Counted from the first letter of the stretch, positions 24,715 through 34,267 are shown. The stretch is DNA of 39,179 bases from Bacteroidales bacterium UBA1035 (GCA_002316835.1 DCEG01000009.1:1-39179); one strand, 5' to 3'. Numbers and translations: made by a program. The notes: a model not told the origin generated them from the sequence alone.

Positions 24715-25617
24715 ATGCCATTAAATATCTTTAACTCAGCCGATTCGACAATCGTAAAAACGAGTGAAAGAACAGCTAAAATGATCAAGGAAGGTCGATT
24801 CGAAGACCTGGGAAGTCAATTAATCATGTGGGGTATTGATTTTCTTGGAAAGATTCTCGTAGCATTACTTCTTTTTTTTATCGGGAAATGGATAATTGGG
24901 AAAATCCGAAAGCTTGCCGATCAGGTTATGTCGAGAAGACAAATAGATACTGCATTGAAAGGTTTTTTAAAAAATGTATTGGACTTTTTCCTTTACCTGC
25001 TCCTTATCATATTTATAATAAATATTGTTGGAGCACAAACAATATCAATTGCTGCACTTATCGGCTCGGCCGGATTGGCTATCGGTTTAGCCGTAAAAGA
25101 TAATCTGGCAAATTTTGCCGGTGGAGTTATGCTACTTTTTAATAAACCGTTTAGAATTGGTGACTACATTGAGGCTCAGAATTTAGCGGGAACAGTTCAA
25201 AGCATCGGCATTCTGTACACTACTCTTACAACAGCGGATAATAAAACCATTTACATTCCAAACGGACCTTTATCGACAGGAAATATAACCAACTTCAGTA
25301 CCCAGACAACCAGGCGTGTAGATATCACAACAAGCATTGAGTATGGAACAGATGCGGAAATAGTCAAAAAGATGCTGCTCGACATTGCAAAAGCGAATAC
25401 AATGGTATTGGAAAATCCTGAGCCATTTGCCAGAATGACAAAAATGAATGAACATTCTATCGATTTCGCACTTCGTGTTTGGGTGAAACAGAATAATTTT
25501 TGGGCAGTAACACACGATTTGAACGAAGAAATCTATAAACAGATTAACGAAAAAGGATTGGTGATTCCGTTCCCTCAAATGACTGTTCATTTGTCAAATC
25601 CGGCTGAAAAGGTATGA
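24715..25617 (+). CDS. mscS: MscS-family small-conductance mechanosensitive channel
   Basis: A 300-residue membrane channel, close to the 286 residues of E. coli MscS. Three hydrophobic helices lie at about 43-62, 84-106 and 110-128. The third is the pore helix, rich in Gly and Ala (I-G-S-A-G-L-A-I-G-L-A), and runs into the conserved N-L-A-N-F-A-G-G-V. Then comes the beta domain F-N-K-P-F-R-I-G-D-Y-I-E and the cytosolic alpha/beta cage. It releases solutes on hypo-osmotic shock. Its stop codon overlaps the next ATG in ATGA, indicating translational coupling to the MutS-like gene. Confidence 0.92.
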   Translation: MPLNIFNSADSTIVKTSERTAKMIKEGRFEDLGSQLIMWGIDFLGKILVALLLFFIGKWIIGKIRKLADQVMSRRQIDTALKGFLKNVLDFFLYLLLIIFIINIVGAQTISIAALIGSAGLAIGLAVKDNLANFAGGVMLLFNKPFRIGDYIEAQNLAGTVQSIGILYTTLTTADNKTIYIPNGPLSTGNITNFSTQTTRRVDITTSIEYGTDAEIVKKMLLDIAKANTMVLENPEPFARMTKMNEHSIDFALRVWVKQNNFWAVTHDLNEEIYKQINEKGLVIPFPQMTVHLSNPAEKV

Positions 25618-27422
25618 TAAATAAAGCTATAACTTATAAGCAACGCCTGGAAATTTACAAGAAGTTAGCCGATATAAACAAAGAAAAAGCTGAAAAACTC
25701 AGAAAAAGCCTTTTAACAAACAGCATCTTTCGATTAATCGTTTTCCTGATTATTGCTGTTATCGCGTATTTTATGTTTGTAAAATATGTTTGGCTTGCCA
25801 CAGTTTTAGTGACGGTAATTATTGCTTTTCTACTGCTGTTACGCCGTCATGCAAGGCTTTCGACTGAAAAGGATCGCACTGAAACAACCCAAAAAATAGC
25901 TGAAGATGAACTGAAGGCGTTTGGAAACGACTTTTCGCCTTTTAACGGTATACCGGAGCGAATAAATCCGGCTCACGATTTCAGTTTCGATTTGGATATT
26001 TTTGGAAATAATTCTGTGGTACAGATTATCAACCGGACTTCGCTAAAAATCGGTCAACAAAAGCTTGCCGATACATTGGAAAATCCTTTAACTGAAAAAA
26101 ATGCGATACTTGCGCGACAGCGCGCCATCGCCGAGCTTACAGAAAAGGAAGACTTCTGCCTGGACTTTCGTGTTACAGGCTGTTTATCGGGTGATTCAGT
26201 TTCAAATACAGAAGAAATAAAAAACAAATTTGCAGAGAAATCGATTTTCCGGAATCCATCTGTTTGGAGACTTTTAATTATAGCCATCCCTGGTATTTAT
26301 GTGCTCTGTATTATTTTGTCAATCGCCGGGATAATACCCGGTAATTGGCTTGGATTATTATACACTATCACATTGGCAATATCAATTATTCCGATGAAAA
26401 AAGTAAGTGTTTTATGGACTACCTTTGATAAAAAGGCGACTACATTATTAGCATATTCACAACTATTCAAGCAAATAGAAAATACGCAATTTGAGAGTGA
26501 ATTACTAGAGAGTTTACAGAAAAAAATTAAGGGAGAGAGATCGGCATCACAACGCATTAAACAACTGGCAAGTCATATTCAAAACCTCAATTCGGCGTTT
26601 GCTTTTCCTGTTTTGCTAATTGTAAATCCATTATTATGGAATGTGCTTTACTCATTGAAGATCGGGAACTGGCTAAAAACAAACGGTATAAAAACACAAA
26701 CCTGGTTCTCCGTTTTAGCCGAATTCGATGCACTTATTTCTCTAAGTACATTTGCTGTCAATAGACCGGAATACACATTTCCCGAAATTTCCGATACATT
26801 TTGTTTCACAGGAAAAGCATTAGGACACCCACTTATTCCACGCGAGAAATGTGTAAAAAACGACATCGACATATCCCGGAAACCTTACTTTATGATCGTT
26901 ACCGGTGCCAACATGGCAGGGAAAAGTACCTATCTGCGTACGGTTGGCGTAAACCACCTGCTCGCATCAATCGGGCTGCCGGTATACACAGATAATATGA
27001 CTTTTATGCCGGGACAACTGCTTACCAATCTCCGCACCGCAGACTCGCTCGTAAACAGTGAATCGTACTTCTTTGCCGAATTAAAACGACTGAAAATGAT
27101 TATAGAGCGATTGGAGTCGGGTAAACAGGGATTGTTTATTATTTTGGATGAAATTTTAAAGGGCACAAATTCTCAGGACAAACAAAAAGGATCTTTACAA
27201 CTCATGAAACGATTGCTGAAACTGGGAGGAAACGGTATTATTGCTACTCACGATTTGGCATTGGGAGAATTGGAAAACGAGTTTCCTCAAGAAATTAAAA
27301 ATTTCCACTTCGATGCGAGAATCGAAAACGATATTCTATCATTCGATTATAAACTGCAACACGGTATTGCAAAGACAATGAATGCTTCATATCTGCTGAA
27401 AAGCATGGGAATTACAGAATAA
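25614..27422 (+). CDS. Membrane-anchored MutS-like ATPase
   Basis: A 602-residue protein with the MutS core and ATPase domains at its C-terminus: Walker A G-A-N-M-A-G-K-S-T at 431-439, Walker B L-F-I-I-L-D-E at about 507-513, and G-T-N-S-Q-D-K-Q after it. The N-terminal mismatch-recognition and connector domains of true MutS are absent. In their place are two pairs of membrane helices (about 37-75 and 221-260). It is therefore not a repair MutS but one of the MutS-related membrane proteins seen in Bacteroidetes, of unknown function. It overlaps mscS by 4 bp (ATGA), so both are made together; a shared envelope role is suggested but not shown. Confidence 0.85.
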   Translation: MINKAITYKQRLEIYKKLADINKEKAEKLRKSLLTNSIFRLIVFLIIAVIAYFMFVKYVWLATVLVTVIIAFLLLLRRHARLSTEKDRTETTQKIAEDELKAFGNDFSPFNGIPERINPAHDFSFDLDIFGNNSVVQIINRTSLKIGQQKLADTLENPLTEKNAILARQRAIAELTEKEDFCLDFRVTGCLSGDSVSNTEEIKNKFAEKSIFRNPSVWRLLIIAIPGIYVLCIILSIAGIIPGNWLGLLYTITLAISIIPMKKVSVLWTTFDKKATTLLAYSQLFKQIENTQFESELLESLQKKIKGERSASQRIKQLASHIQNLNSAFAFPVLLIVNPLLWNVLYSLKIGNWLKTNGIKTQTWFSVLAEFDALISLSTFAVNRPEYTFPEISDTFCFTGKALGHPLIPREKCVKNDIDISRKPYFMIVTGANMAGKSTYLRTVGVNHLLASIGLPVYTDNMTFMPGQLLTNLRTADSLVNSESYFFAELKRLKMIIERLESGKQGLFIILDEILKGTNSQDKQKGSLQLMKRLLKLGGNGIIATHDLALGELENEFPQEIKNFHFDARIENDILSFDYKLQHGIAKTMNASYLLKSMGITE

Positions 27423-27544
27423 GGCAACAAACTCATCTTAAAAAATATAATATCAATTTCTCATCCTGATTCGTCGACTAACAGTGAGGAATCTTTGAGT
27501 CACACTTTTGTCCAGGTTTAAAACTTTGAAAAAATTGTCATATC

Positions 27545-29122
27545 TCAAAACTCGGAATTGAAGTGGAATTTAATATTTTTAAAATCTTGTTGCGCCATCA
27601 TTAACAAATAATTCGATTCAGCCAAGAAGACATCCCTACCCTCTTTGTCAGAAGCCATATATTGATATTTCCGCTTCTTAAAATCGACCAACTGTGCAGC
27701 ATCATCACTCTCAATCCAGCACGCTTTGAAAAGGCTGATGGGCTCCCAACGACATTGAGCACCGTACTCATGCAACAAACGATACTGAATTACTTCAAAC
27801 TGGAGCTGCCCAACAGTCCCGATGATTTTTCGTCCGTTAAACTGGTTGACAAAAAGCTGAGCCACACCCTCGTCCATCAACTGATCAATACCTCGTTGAA
27901 GTTGCTTTGACTTCATCGGATCGGCATTTTCGATATATTTGAACATTTCTGGCGAGAAGCTTGGAAGTCCTTTAAAATGAAGTTCTTCGCCCGATGTAAG
28001 GGTATCTCCTATTTTGAAAGTCCCTCCATTATCAGGTAAACCCACAATATCACCGGCGTAGGCTTCGTCTAAAATCTCTTTTTTCTGTGCCATGAACGCC
28101 GTTGGTGATGAGAACCTCATCAAGCGGTTGAATCGGATGTGTTTGTAATTGACATTGCGTTCAAATTTTCCCGAACACACTTTCACAAACGCGATACACG
28201 ACCGATGGTTTGGATCCATATTGGCATGAATTTTAAAGATAAATCCCGAAAAGGGTTCCTCATAAGGATCAACCACCCGCTCTTCGGCTTGTATAGGCTT
28301 AGGCGATGGTGCAATCTGCACAAAGCAATCCAACAGTTCTTTCACACCGAAATTGTTAAGCGCTGAACCAAAGAACACAGGTGCAAGCCGTCCGGCAAGG
28401 TATTCATCCCTATCAAACTCAGGATAAACTTCGGTTAACAATTCCACATCATCGCGTAGCTTTTTCGATAAATTACCACCGATATGTTTCTCAAGTTCAG
28501 GCGACTGAATGTCCAAATGAACTGATTCGGTTACTATCTGTTTGCTTGGCTGATAAAGATCGAGACAATTCTCAAACAAATTATAGACACCCTTGAAGCG
28601 TTCGCCCATATCTATCGGCCAGCTCAACGGCCGCACGCTGATTTGCAGTTCTGCTTCCAGTTCATCCAGAATTTCGAACGGATCACGTCCTTCACGGTCG
28701 AGTTTGTTCACAAAAATCATCACCGGCGTATGGCGCATCCGACAAACTTCCATAAGTTTCCGGGTTTGTGTTTCCACACCTTTTGCTACGTCTACCACCA
28801 CAATAACACTATCCACAGCCGTAAGCGTGCGATATGTATCTTCGGCAAAATCCTGGTGGCCAGGAGTATCAAGAATATTTATTTTATGGTCATTGTATTC
28901 AAATCCCATTACAGATGTGGCGACGGATATTCCACGCTGTTTCTCGATTTCCATCCAGTCGGAAGTGGCTGTTTTCTTTATTTTATTCGATTTTACGGCT
29001 CCCGCCACGTGAATGGCACCGCCGAAAAGCAATAATTTCTCCGTTAATGTGGTTTTCCCCGCGTCGGGGTGACTAATGATGGCGAACGTGCGCCGGCGTT
29101 GTATTTCTTGTTTCAATAACAT
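27545..29122 (-). CDS. prfC: Peptide chain release factor 3
   Basis: A 525-residue translational GTPase (E. coli RF3 has 529). G-domain motifs: S-H-P-D-A-G-K-T-T near residue 17, D-T-P-G-H-Q-D-F near 90 and N-K-L-D-R-E near 145. The C-terminal part contains the RF3-type G-Q-L-Q-F-E-V-I-Q-Y-R-L. RF3 uses GTP to eject RF1 and RF2 from the ribosome after termination. It is 94 bp downstream of the rmlD-like gene on the same strand and may be read through from it. Frames on the opposite strand here are shadows. Confidence 0.96.
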   Translation of the reverse strand: MLLKQEIQRRRTFAIISHPDAGKTTLTEKLLLFGGAIHVAGAVKSNKIKKTATSDWMEIEKQRGISVATSVMGFEYNDHKINILDTPGHQDFAEDTYRTLTAVDSVIVVVDVAKGVETQTRKLMEVCRMRHTPVMIFVNKLDREGRDPFEILDELEAELQISVRPLSWPIDMGERFKGVYNLFENCLDLYQPSKQIVTESVHLDIQSPELEKHIGGNLSKKLRDDVELLTEVYPEFDRDEYLAGRLAPVFFGSALNNFGVKELLDCFVQIAPSPKPIQAEERVVDPYEEPFSGFIFKIHANMDPNHRSCIAFVKVCSGKFERNVNYKHIRFNRLMRFSSPTAFMAQKKEILDEAYAGDIVGLPDNGGTFKIGDTLTSGEELHFKGLPSFSPEMFKYIENADPMKSKQLQRGIDQLMDEGVAQLFVNQFNGRKIIGTVGQLQFEVIQYRLLHEYGAQCRWEPISLFKACWIESDDAAQLVDFKKRKYQYMASDKEGRDVFLAESNYLLMMAQQDFKNIKFHFNSEF

Positions 29123-29216
29123 AAATTGACTGATAGCATAAGATTCTTCTCTTCGTCCGGAATGACAGACAAATAAATTGGCAAAACGTCATGCTGACGG
29201 TAGGAAGTTTCTAATT
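29123..29216. repeat. Degenerate intergenic repeat motif between prfC and the rmlD-like gene
   Basis: The spacer contains AGATTCTTCTCTTCGTCCGG followed by AATGACAG, and then CGTCATGCTGACGGTAGGAAG. These word pairs resemble a widespread intergenic repeat in bacterial genomes. Only one copy is in the window, so this is an impression. Confidence 0.25.
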
Positions 29217-30149
29217 TCAAATTATTTTTTTTAAACATCTTCCAAGCGCTTCTTCCCACTGTGGAATGATAACACTGAATGCAGATTGAATTTTTGATTT
29301 ATCCATTACACTGTACATCGGCCGTACGGCGTCAGTTTTATATTCTTTGGTTAGAATTGGATTTAGTCGACAACCGTTTACGGCAGCCAGTTCTTTTATC
29401 TTTTCAGTGAAGCCGAACCAGGTTGTTTCGCCCAAATTGGAGAAATGATAAACTCCGGATTTCCATTCGCTTGATTCGAGAATAACGAATATCATTTCTG
29501 CAAGATCAGCGGCATAAGTAGGTGTTCCGTGTTGATCAGCGACGATGTTGAGTTCATCGCGTTCATTCATCAAGCGAAGCATCGTTTTCACGAAATTATT
29601 CCCAAATTCTGAATACAACCATGATGTACGGATAATCACCCAATCTTTGGCAAATTCTTTTATTGCTTCTTCACCTTTCAGTTTCGCCTTACCGTAAACC
29701 GAAACCGGATTGGTTACTGCATCTTCTTTATAAGGAGCCTTTGCAGTGCCGTCAAAAACATAATCGGTGGAGATATGAATAATTTTCGCACCCGATTTTG
29801 CCAGATTCTCAGCTCCGGTATAGTTCACCTTATATGCGGTCTGCTCATCGGATTCCGCCTTATCCACTGCTGTGTAAGCAGCGCAATTGATAATGTATTC
29901 TATGGAATTTTCTTCCACATAGTAATTAATTTGCTCGGCATCTGTAATATCCAGCAGATCAAAATCGGTAAAGAAAAACCGGAATGGAGTACCTGTTTTT
30001 TCCGATAATTGCTGTAACTCCATTCCCAATTGCCCGTTTGAACCTGTTACCAGAACATTTTTTTGAACCAATCCGTAATAAAATGTTTCTTTTTTAGTAA
30101 CGGTTTCAGTTCCGCCAAGATGCTTGTTTGAGCCGGTGTAAATTGCCAT
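29217..30149 (-). CDS. rfbD: dTDP-4-dehydrorhamnose reductase (RmlD/RfbD family)
   Basis: A short-chain-dehydrogenase-fold NAD(P)H enzyme of 310 residues that makes dTDP-L-rhamnose for surface polysaccharide. The nucleotide loop is T-G-S-N-G-Q-L-G (35-42), and the catalytic pair is in Y-G-K-A-K (Y-x-x-x-K). S-T-D-Y-V-F-D-G and R-T-S-W-L-Y are classic RmlD segments. The ATG at 30149 adds about 28 residues before the usual start of the fold; a TTG at 30069-30071 would give the standard N-terminus. Other rml genes are not in the window, so they lie elsewhere or the gene serves another sugar. Confidence 0.88.
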   Translation of the reverse strand: MAIYTGSNKHLGGTETVTKKETFYYGLVQKNVLVTGSNGQLGMELQQLSEKTGTPFRFFFTDFDLLDITDAEQINYYVEENSIEYIINCAAYTAVDKAESDEQTAYKVNYTGAENLAKSGAKIIHISTDYVFDGTAKAPYKEDAVTNPVSVYGKAKLKGEEAIKEFAKDWVIIRTSWLYSEFGNNFVKTMLRLMNERDELNIVADQHGTPTYAADLAEMIFVILESSEWKSGVYHFSNLGETTWFGFTEKIKELAAVNGCRLNPILTKEYKTDAVRPMYSVMDKSKIQSAFSVIIPQWEEALGRCLKKII

Positions 30150-30229
30150 GATTACAATGTTTAAAATTTAAAGTAAGAAGTTCAATCCTAACTTTGAACC
30201 CTGAACTGTAAACTCTGAACTTTTATTTT

Positions 30230-30237
30230 TAATTTTG
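30230..30237 (+). promoter_or_regulatory. -7 element (TAatTTTG) of the metallo-beta-lactamase-fold gene
   Basis: TAATTTTG matches TAnnTTTG and is 18 nt before the ATG at 30256. It overlaps the earliest TTG of the frame (30235), which argues against that TTG as the start. Confidence 0.5.
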
Positions 30238-30255
30238 CACAAAAGTACTACGAAA

Positions 30256-31038
30256 ATGGCAAACTTCCATATAATTGAAACAGGTTATTTCTTTGCGGAC
30301 GGTGGCGCTATGTTTGGCCCTATTCCAAAAAAATACTGGCAAAAGCGATATCCGTGCAACCACAATAATATGTGTCTGATGACAATGCGATGCCTTTTTA
30401 TTGAAACCGATGATCGAAAAATCTTGGTAGATTGCGGTGCAGGCGATAAACAGTTGGATAAACTAAAATATTATCAACCACACAATTTAAAGAATTTGGT
30501 AACGGAGATTGAAAATATCGGTTACATGGCCGATGAAGTTACCGATGTAGTACTCACACACCTGCATTTCGACCATTGCGGTGGTGGAACTGTTTTTAAT
30601 GATAAAGGAGAAGTTGTGCCGACGTTCCCTAAGGCCACTTATTGGCTAAGCCAGGCTCAATGGAAGAATTATAGAAATCCGGTGATGTACGAGAAAAGTT
30701 CGTTTTTCACAGAAAATATCGAACCTGTTTACGAAACTGGCCAATTGCGATTAATTGACTCTGACACAAATATTTGCGAGAATATTAGCCTAAAACTTTA
30801 TGATGGACACACACCCGGACAGATAGCCGTTTTCTTCGATAACGACAGTAAAAAAATCGTTTTCCCTGCCGATATTGTACCCACTTCCGCTCATTTACCA
30901 TACGGTTGGCTTTCGGCATACGACAATAACGCTGCATTGGCCATGGAAGAGAAGAAACGATTTTTTGATGAATTGAAAACCGAAAATGCCATGCTTATCT
31001 TTTTCCACGATACGTATACGAAAACAATGAAAATTTGA
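30256..31038 (+). CDS. Metallo-beta-lactamase-fold hydrolase
   Basis: A 260-residue cytosolic protein. The metal motif is in L-T-H-L-H-F-D-H-C-G-G (H-x-H-x-D-H), followed by the downstream ligands in D-G-H-T-P-G-Q and a final F-F-H-D-T. The layout is like AHL-lactonase and other small-molecule MBL hydrolases, but the true substrate is not readable. The ATG at 30256 is chosen because a TTG 7 codons earlier falls in the -7 promoter element. It is divergent from rfbD. Confidence 0.85.
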   Translation: MANFHIIETGYFFADGGAMFGPIPKKYWQKRYPCNHNNMCLMTMRCLFIETDDRKILVDCGAGDKQLDKLKYYQPHNLKNLVTEIENIGYMADEVTDVVLTHLHFDHCGGGTVFNDKGEVVPTFPKATYWLSQAQWKNYRNPVMYEKSSFFTENIEPVYETGQLRLIDSDTNICENISLKLYDGHTPGQIAVFFDNDSKKIVFPADIVPTSAHLPYGWLSAYDNNAALAMEEKKRFFDELKTENAMLIFFHDTYTKTMKI

Positions 31039-31167
31039 ACTCAAAAGCTAAATTTTGTTTCCAAATTATAGACTTATTGTCTGCGTCATAATATAATTCT
31101 AAATCCGAACTTTTTTGTCGCTTTTTATGTTTTAAATACACAGTTTAAAACTCTAAAAAATAAAATT

Positions 31168-31488
31168 ATGGCTAAAAAATTATCGATAACATTGGCAGGT
31201 GCTTTGTTATTCTTATTCGTATTAACTGCATGTGGCGGACATAAGGGTGAAGTTGTTGAAAGCGGCACATATAACGGAACCATATCGGAAGTAAATCCCG
31301 ATGAAAGGGAAATCTACGTAAAAACTCCCGATAATAAAACGCTGGAACTTTATTTCACTGATGCTACAAATCTCACCCAAAACGGCACAGCCGTTGAGTT
31401 CTCAGCCTTAAAGGTTGGCCAGCTTGTGGAAGTTACAGTAGAGAAAGTCGGCAAAAGACTTGATCCACTACGAGTAGATATAAAATAG
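31168..31488 (+). CDS. Small lipoprotein with OB-like beta domain
   Basis: A 106-residue lipoprotein: signal L-F-V-L-T-A-C-G-G with Cys22, then about 80 residues of alternating strands (Y-N-G-T-I-S-E-V-N ... E-I-Y-V-K-T-P ... V-G-Q-L-V-E-V-T-V). This pattern is like DUF5666-type or OB-fold small lipoproteins. It has no catalytic motif. The next gene, a DUF2231 membrane protein, starts 10 nt after its stop, so they form a pair. Function unknown. Confidence 0.75.
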   Translation: MAKKLSITLAGALLFLFVLTACGGHKGEVVESGTYNGTISEVNPDEREIYVKTPDNKTLELYFTDATNLTQNGTAVEFSALKVGQLVEVTVEKVGKRLDPLRVDIK

Positions 31489-31498
31489 TAACAACAGT

Positions 31499-32017
31499 AT
31501 GGAACAACTTCCAGATATGTGGCGGACAGAGGTTATTCATCCTCTGTTCGTTCATTTTCCCATAGCGCTGTTCTTAATCGGTTCGCTTGTTTTGGTTGCA
31601 AGAAGGGCAAATCTTTTTCCGTCATATAATCAGCAACTCCATTTCACAGCACTTCTTATGCTCACAATAGGTACGTTGGGTGCCTGGGCTGCCGTAATAA
31701 CCGGTCAGATGGCGTATGAAGTAGTAGGAAGGACATTATGTGACCCAACTGTTGTTCACTCGCACGAGACATTTGCAAAACTCACTGCAATAATATTCAC
31801 TGCAATAACAATTATCGAATTTGCAAACAGCAAATACAAAAAAGGGTATTTTGTTAAGAACAAGAGCATTAGGAAAGGATTGGGAATTCTTTGTATAGTA
31901 ATGGCATTATCGGGTATTGCTACAATTTTATATACAGGGCACTTGGGCGGAAAACTCGTATATCAACAAGCAGCCGCAGTACACGTACCATCAGAAGATT
32001 GTGTTGAATTTGAGTGA
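31499..32017 (+). CDS. DUF2231 inner-membrane protein
   Basis: A 172-residue membrane protein with four hydrophobic helices, opening with the DUF2231 signature H-P-L-F-V-H-F-P-I-A-L-F. Conserved histidines (H14, H19 and the H-S-H near 82-84) suggest heme or metal binding, as proposed for cytochrome-like members. It follows the small lipoprotein by 10 nt. The physiological role is unknown. Confidence 0.88.
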   Translation: MEQLPDMWRTEVIHPLFVHFPIALFLIGSLVLVARRANLFPSYNQQLHFTALLMLTIGTLGAWAAVITGQMAYEVVGRTLCDPTVVHSHETFAKLTAIIFTAITIIEFANSKYKKGYFVKNKSIRKGLGILCIVMALSGIATILYTGHLGGKLVYQQAAAVHVPSEDCVEFE

Positions 32018-32055
32018 TGTTTAAAATTCAATTTTACCAATCTTAAAAATATATT

Positions 32056-32063
32056 TATCTTTG
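32056..32063 (+). promoter_or_regulatory. -7 element (TAtcTTTG) of the orphan lipoprotein gene
   Basis: TATCTTTG matches TAnnTTTG, 16 nt before the ATG at 32080. TTTA at 32033-32036 lies at the -33 position with 19-nt spacing. Confidence 0.5.
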
Positions 32064-32079
32064 GAAAAACATAAATAAA

Positions 32080-32901
32080 ATGAAAAACATACCGGCTTTT
32101 ATTCTAGTGACAATAATTCTTTTAATTTCTTGTACAAAAAATGAAGATGAAATCACAGAAAAGAGCAACAGACTAAAAATCAGTTTTAAAAGCGAAAAAG
32201 AAACTGCCGAAATATTCGAACTTGCAAATTTTTATTTCGTTTCCAATAATGATTTCGATTTTTTGGAATTGCGAGAAACATACGATTCGCTTGTATGGAA
32301 CGTAAAAAACATACAAGGAACGCAAAAACTGTATAGTCATACGCCAAGTTCCTCCAATTTCATCTTTAATTGGTCTACAAACTTTTTTTATCCGGGGAGC
32401 TACACAATATATCTCTTTGGGTATAAAAATAACCAAATCGTTCAGAAAGATTCAATCAACTTTGGTATCACCAACAGTAAAGATTTTCTGGGGTATGATT
32501 GGGCAGAAATTACGGACTCTGATAAATATAATATCGGATATCACGACGCATTTTCAAATTACAATTTTTCCACCCGTAAAACAAAAAATGATGGCATCAC
32601 TTCTGTAACCTTATTGCATATGAATGATAAAGATCAGGGAGATTTTGATTATGCAGGAGAAACAAAAAAAATTCTTTATGACTATATCTGCAAAATCTAC
32701 TCCCAACCAACTTACATCGAAAATGACAATAAAGATTTGTTGATGGAAAAATATAAAACTCTATTCAAAAGTCCACAAGCGAACACTGTTCCAGTGTGTA
32801 TATGGATAACAAAAACATCCAATATTGCGCTTATAGATTATCTGAAAATGGACTATTACAACAGTGCCAAGTTCAGGATTTACGCTGAACCTAAAAATTG
32901 A
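32080..32901 (+). CDS. Orphan lipoprotein of unknown function
   Basis: A 273-residue lipoprotein: signal ends L-I-S-C-T-K-N-E-D-E with the lipid Cys18. The first half (to about residue 130) alternates strands like an immunoglobulin or PKD-like domain (V-S-N-N-D-F-D-F-L ... F-Y-P-G-S-Y-T-I-Y-L-F-G). The second half is rich in Tyr, Asn and Lys and I do not recognise it. Its base composition is AT-rich compared with the neighbours, and it has its own promoter and stands alone. It may be an acquired or fast-evolving surface protein. Confidence 0.7.
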   Translation: MKNIPAFILVTIILLISCTKNEDEITEKSNRLKISFKSEKETAEIFELANFYFVSNNDFDFLELRETYDSLVWNVKNIQGTQKLYSHTPSSSNFIFNWSTNFFYPGSYTIYLFGYKNNQIVQKDSINFGITNSKDFLGYDWAEITDSDKYNIGYHDAFSNYNFSTRKTKNDGITSVTLLHMNDKDQGDFDYAGETKKILYDYICKIYSQPTYIENDNKDLLMEKYKTLFKSPQANTVPVCIWITKTSNIALIDYLKMDYYNSAKFRIYAEPKN

Positions 32902-33102
32902 TTTTATATTATTGATGAAGGATTTGCTTTCAACACTATCAAGCTTCCATCCATTGTAGAAATATACAACGTAAAAAAGAATAGTATAGCTTTGTAAAAT
33001 AGACAAAAAATATCAGTCTTTGCCTTACAGCCTTTTGTTTTAAATATCTTTTATTATAAAAGAACTATCATACACAATAAATAATCTAAAACACGAACAT
33101 TT

Positions 33103-34134
33103 ATGACGTACATTCCAGATGAAAACCGTTACAACAAAATGATCTACAACCGAACAGGGAAAAGCGGTTTGCTATTGCCTGCCATTTCACTCGGTTTATG
33201 GCATAATTTCGGTGACAATGTTGCGCATCAAGTAAAAGCCAAAATCTGTACAACAGCATTTGATCTTGGTATTACCCATTTTGATTTAGCCAACAACTAC
33301 GGTCCACCTCCGGGAAGCGCCGAAATTGCATTTGGAAGGATCCTGCGAGAAGAATTCCATGGATTGAGGGATGAGTTAATTATCTCATCCAAAGCAGGGT
33401 ATCTGATGTGGCCCGGACCATACGGTGAATGGGGAAGCCGCAAATACCTGATATCAAGTTGCGACCAATCGCTCAAACGACTCGGCGTAGATTACGTGGA
33501 TATTTTCTACTCACACCGGGTTGACCCCAATACTCCACTTGAAGAAACGATGATGGCTCTGGATCAAATAGTTCGTTCGGGAAAAGCATTATATGTAGGT
33601 ATATCGTCATACAACGCTAAAAGAACGCGTGAAGCTTATGCGATTTTAAAATCACTTGGAACACCATTCGTCATTCATCAACCCAGTTATTCAATGCTAA
33701 ACCGTTGGATAGAAACGGATGGACTGCTTGATACGCTAGATGATTTGGGGTTGGGCTCTATCGTATTTTCGCCGCTCGCACAGGGAATGCTATCCGACAA
33801 ATATCTGAAGGGTGATATTCCATCCGACAGCCGTGCAAGTCAAGGCGGTTCGTTAAGCACTAATTTCCTGAACGAAGCAAATATTGTTAATATAAAGGCG
33901 CTGAACGCTATTGCCCAAAGACGTGGACAAACACTTGCTCAAATGGCAATTGCGTGGGTATTACGAAATGGACGTGTAACATCGGCCCTTATAGGAGCAA
34001 GTCGTGTAGAGCAGGTTATTGATTGTGCAGGAGCTATCAATAACCTCGATTTTTCGCACGACGAACTCAACGAAATTGACCGATATGCCAAAGACGGTAA
34101 TATCAACATTTGGCAGCAATCGTCTGATAGCTGA
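33103..34134 (+). CDS. yghZ: Aldo/keto reductase, YghZ (L-glyceraldehyde 3-phosphate reductase) type
   Basis: A 343-residue NADPH-dependent aldo/keto reductase very like E. coli YghZ (346 residues). It has S-L-G-L-W-H-N-F-G, the catalytic-region F-D-L-A-N-N-Y-G-P-P-P-G-S-A-E, the Lys in S-S-K-A-G-Y, the M-W-P-G-P-Y-G motif and F-Y-S-H-R-V-D. Together these make the subfamily assignment firm. YghZ reduces L-glyceraldehyde 3-phosphate and detoxifies aldehydes such as methylglyoxal. It is a single gene ending before a strong hairpin. Confidence 0.93.
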   Translation: MTYIPDENRYNKMIYNRTGKSGLLLPAISLGLWHNFGDNVAHQVKAKICTTAFDLGITHFDLANNYGPPPGSAEIAFGRILREEFHGLRDELIISSKAGYLMWPGPYGEWGSRKYLISSCDQSLKRLGVDYVDIFYSHRVDPNTPLEETMMALDQIVRSGKALYVGISSYNAKRTREAYAILKSLGTPFVIHQPSYSMLNRWIETDGLLDTLDDLGLGSIVFSPLAQGMLSDKYLKGDIPSDSRASQGGSLSTNFLNEANIVNIKALNAIAQRRGQTLAQMAIAWVLRNGRVTSALIGASRVEQVIDCAGAINNLDFSHDELNEIDRYAKDGNINIWQQSSDS

Positions 34135-34267
34135 GCAGTGCACAAGAAACAGACCGGGAGGATTCATTCCCCCTCATTATATTGATATACAACTGAATTT
34201 GCATTGAGAATTCGAGTTATATCTTTTTTACGTCTAGTTTGAATTTACTACAGGCTATGAAGGATTT

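Noticed and set aside
28593..29076. Long open frames opposite prfC
   Set aside because: They are antisense shadows of a strongly conserved GTPase gene and show no domain features.
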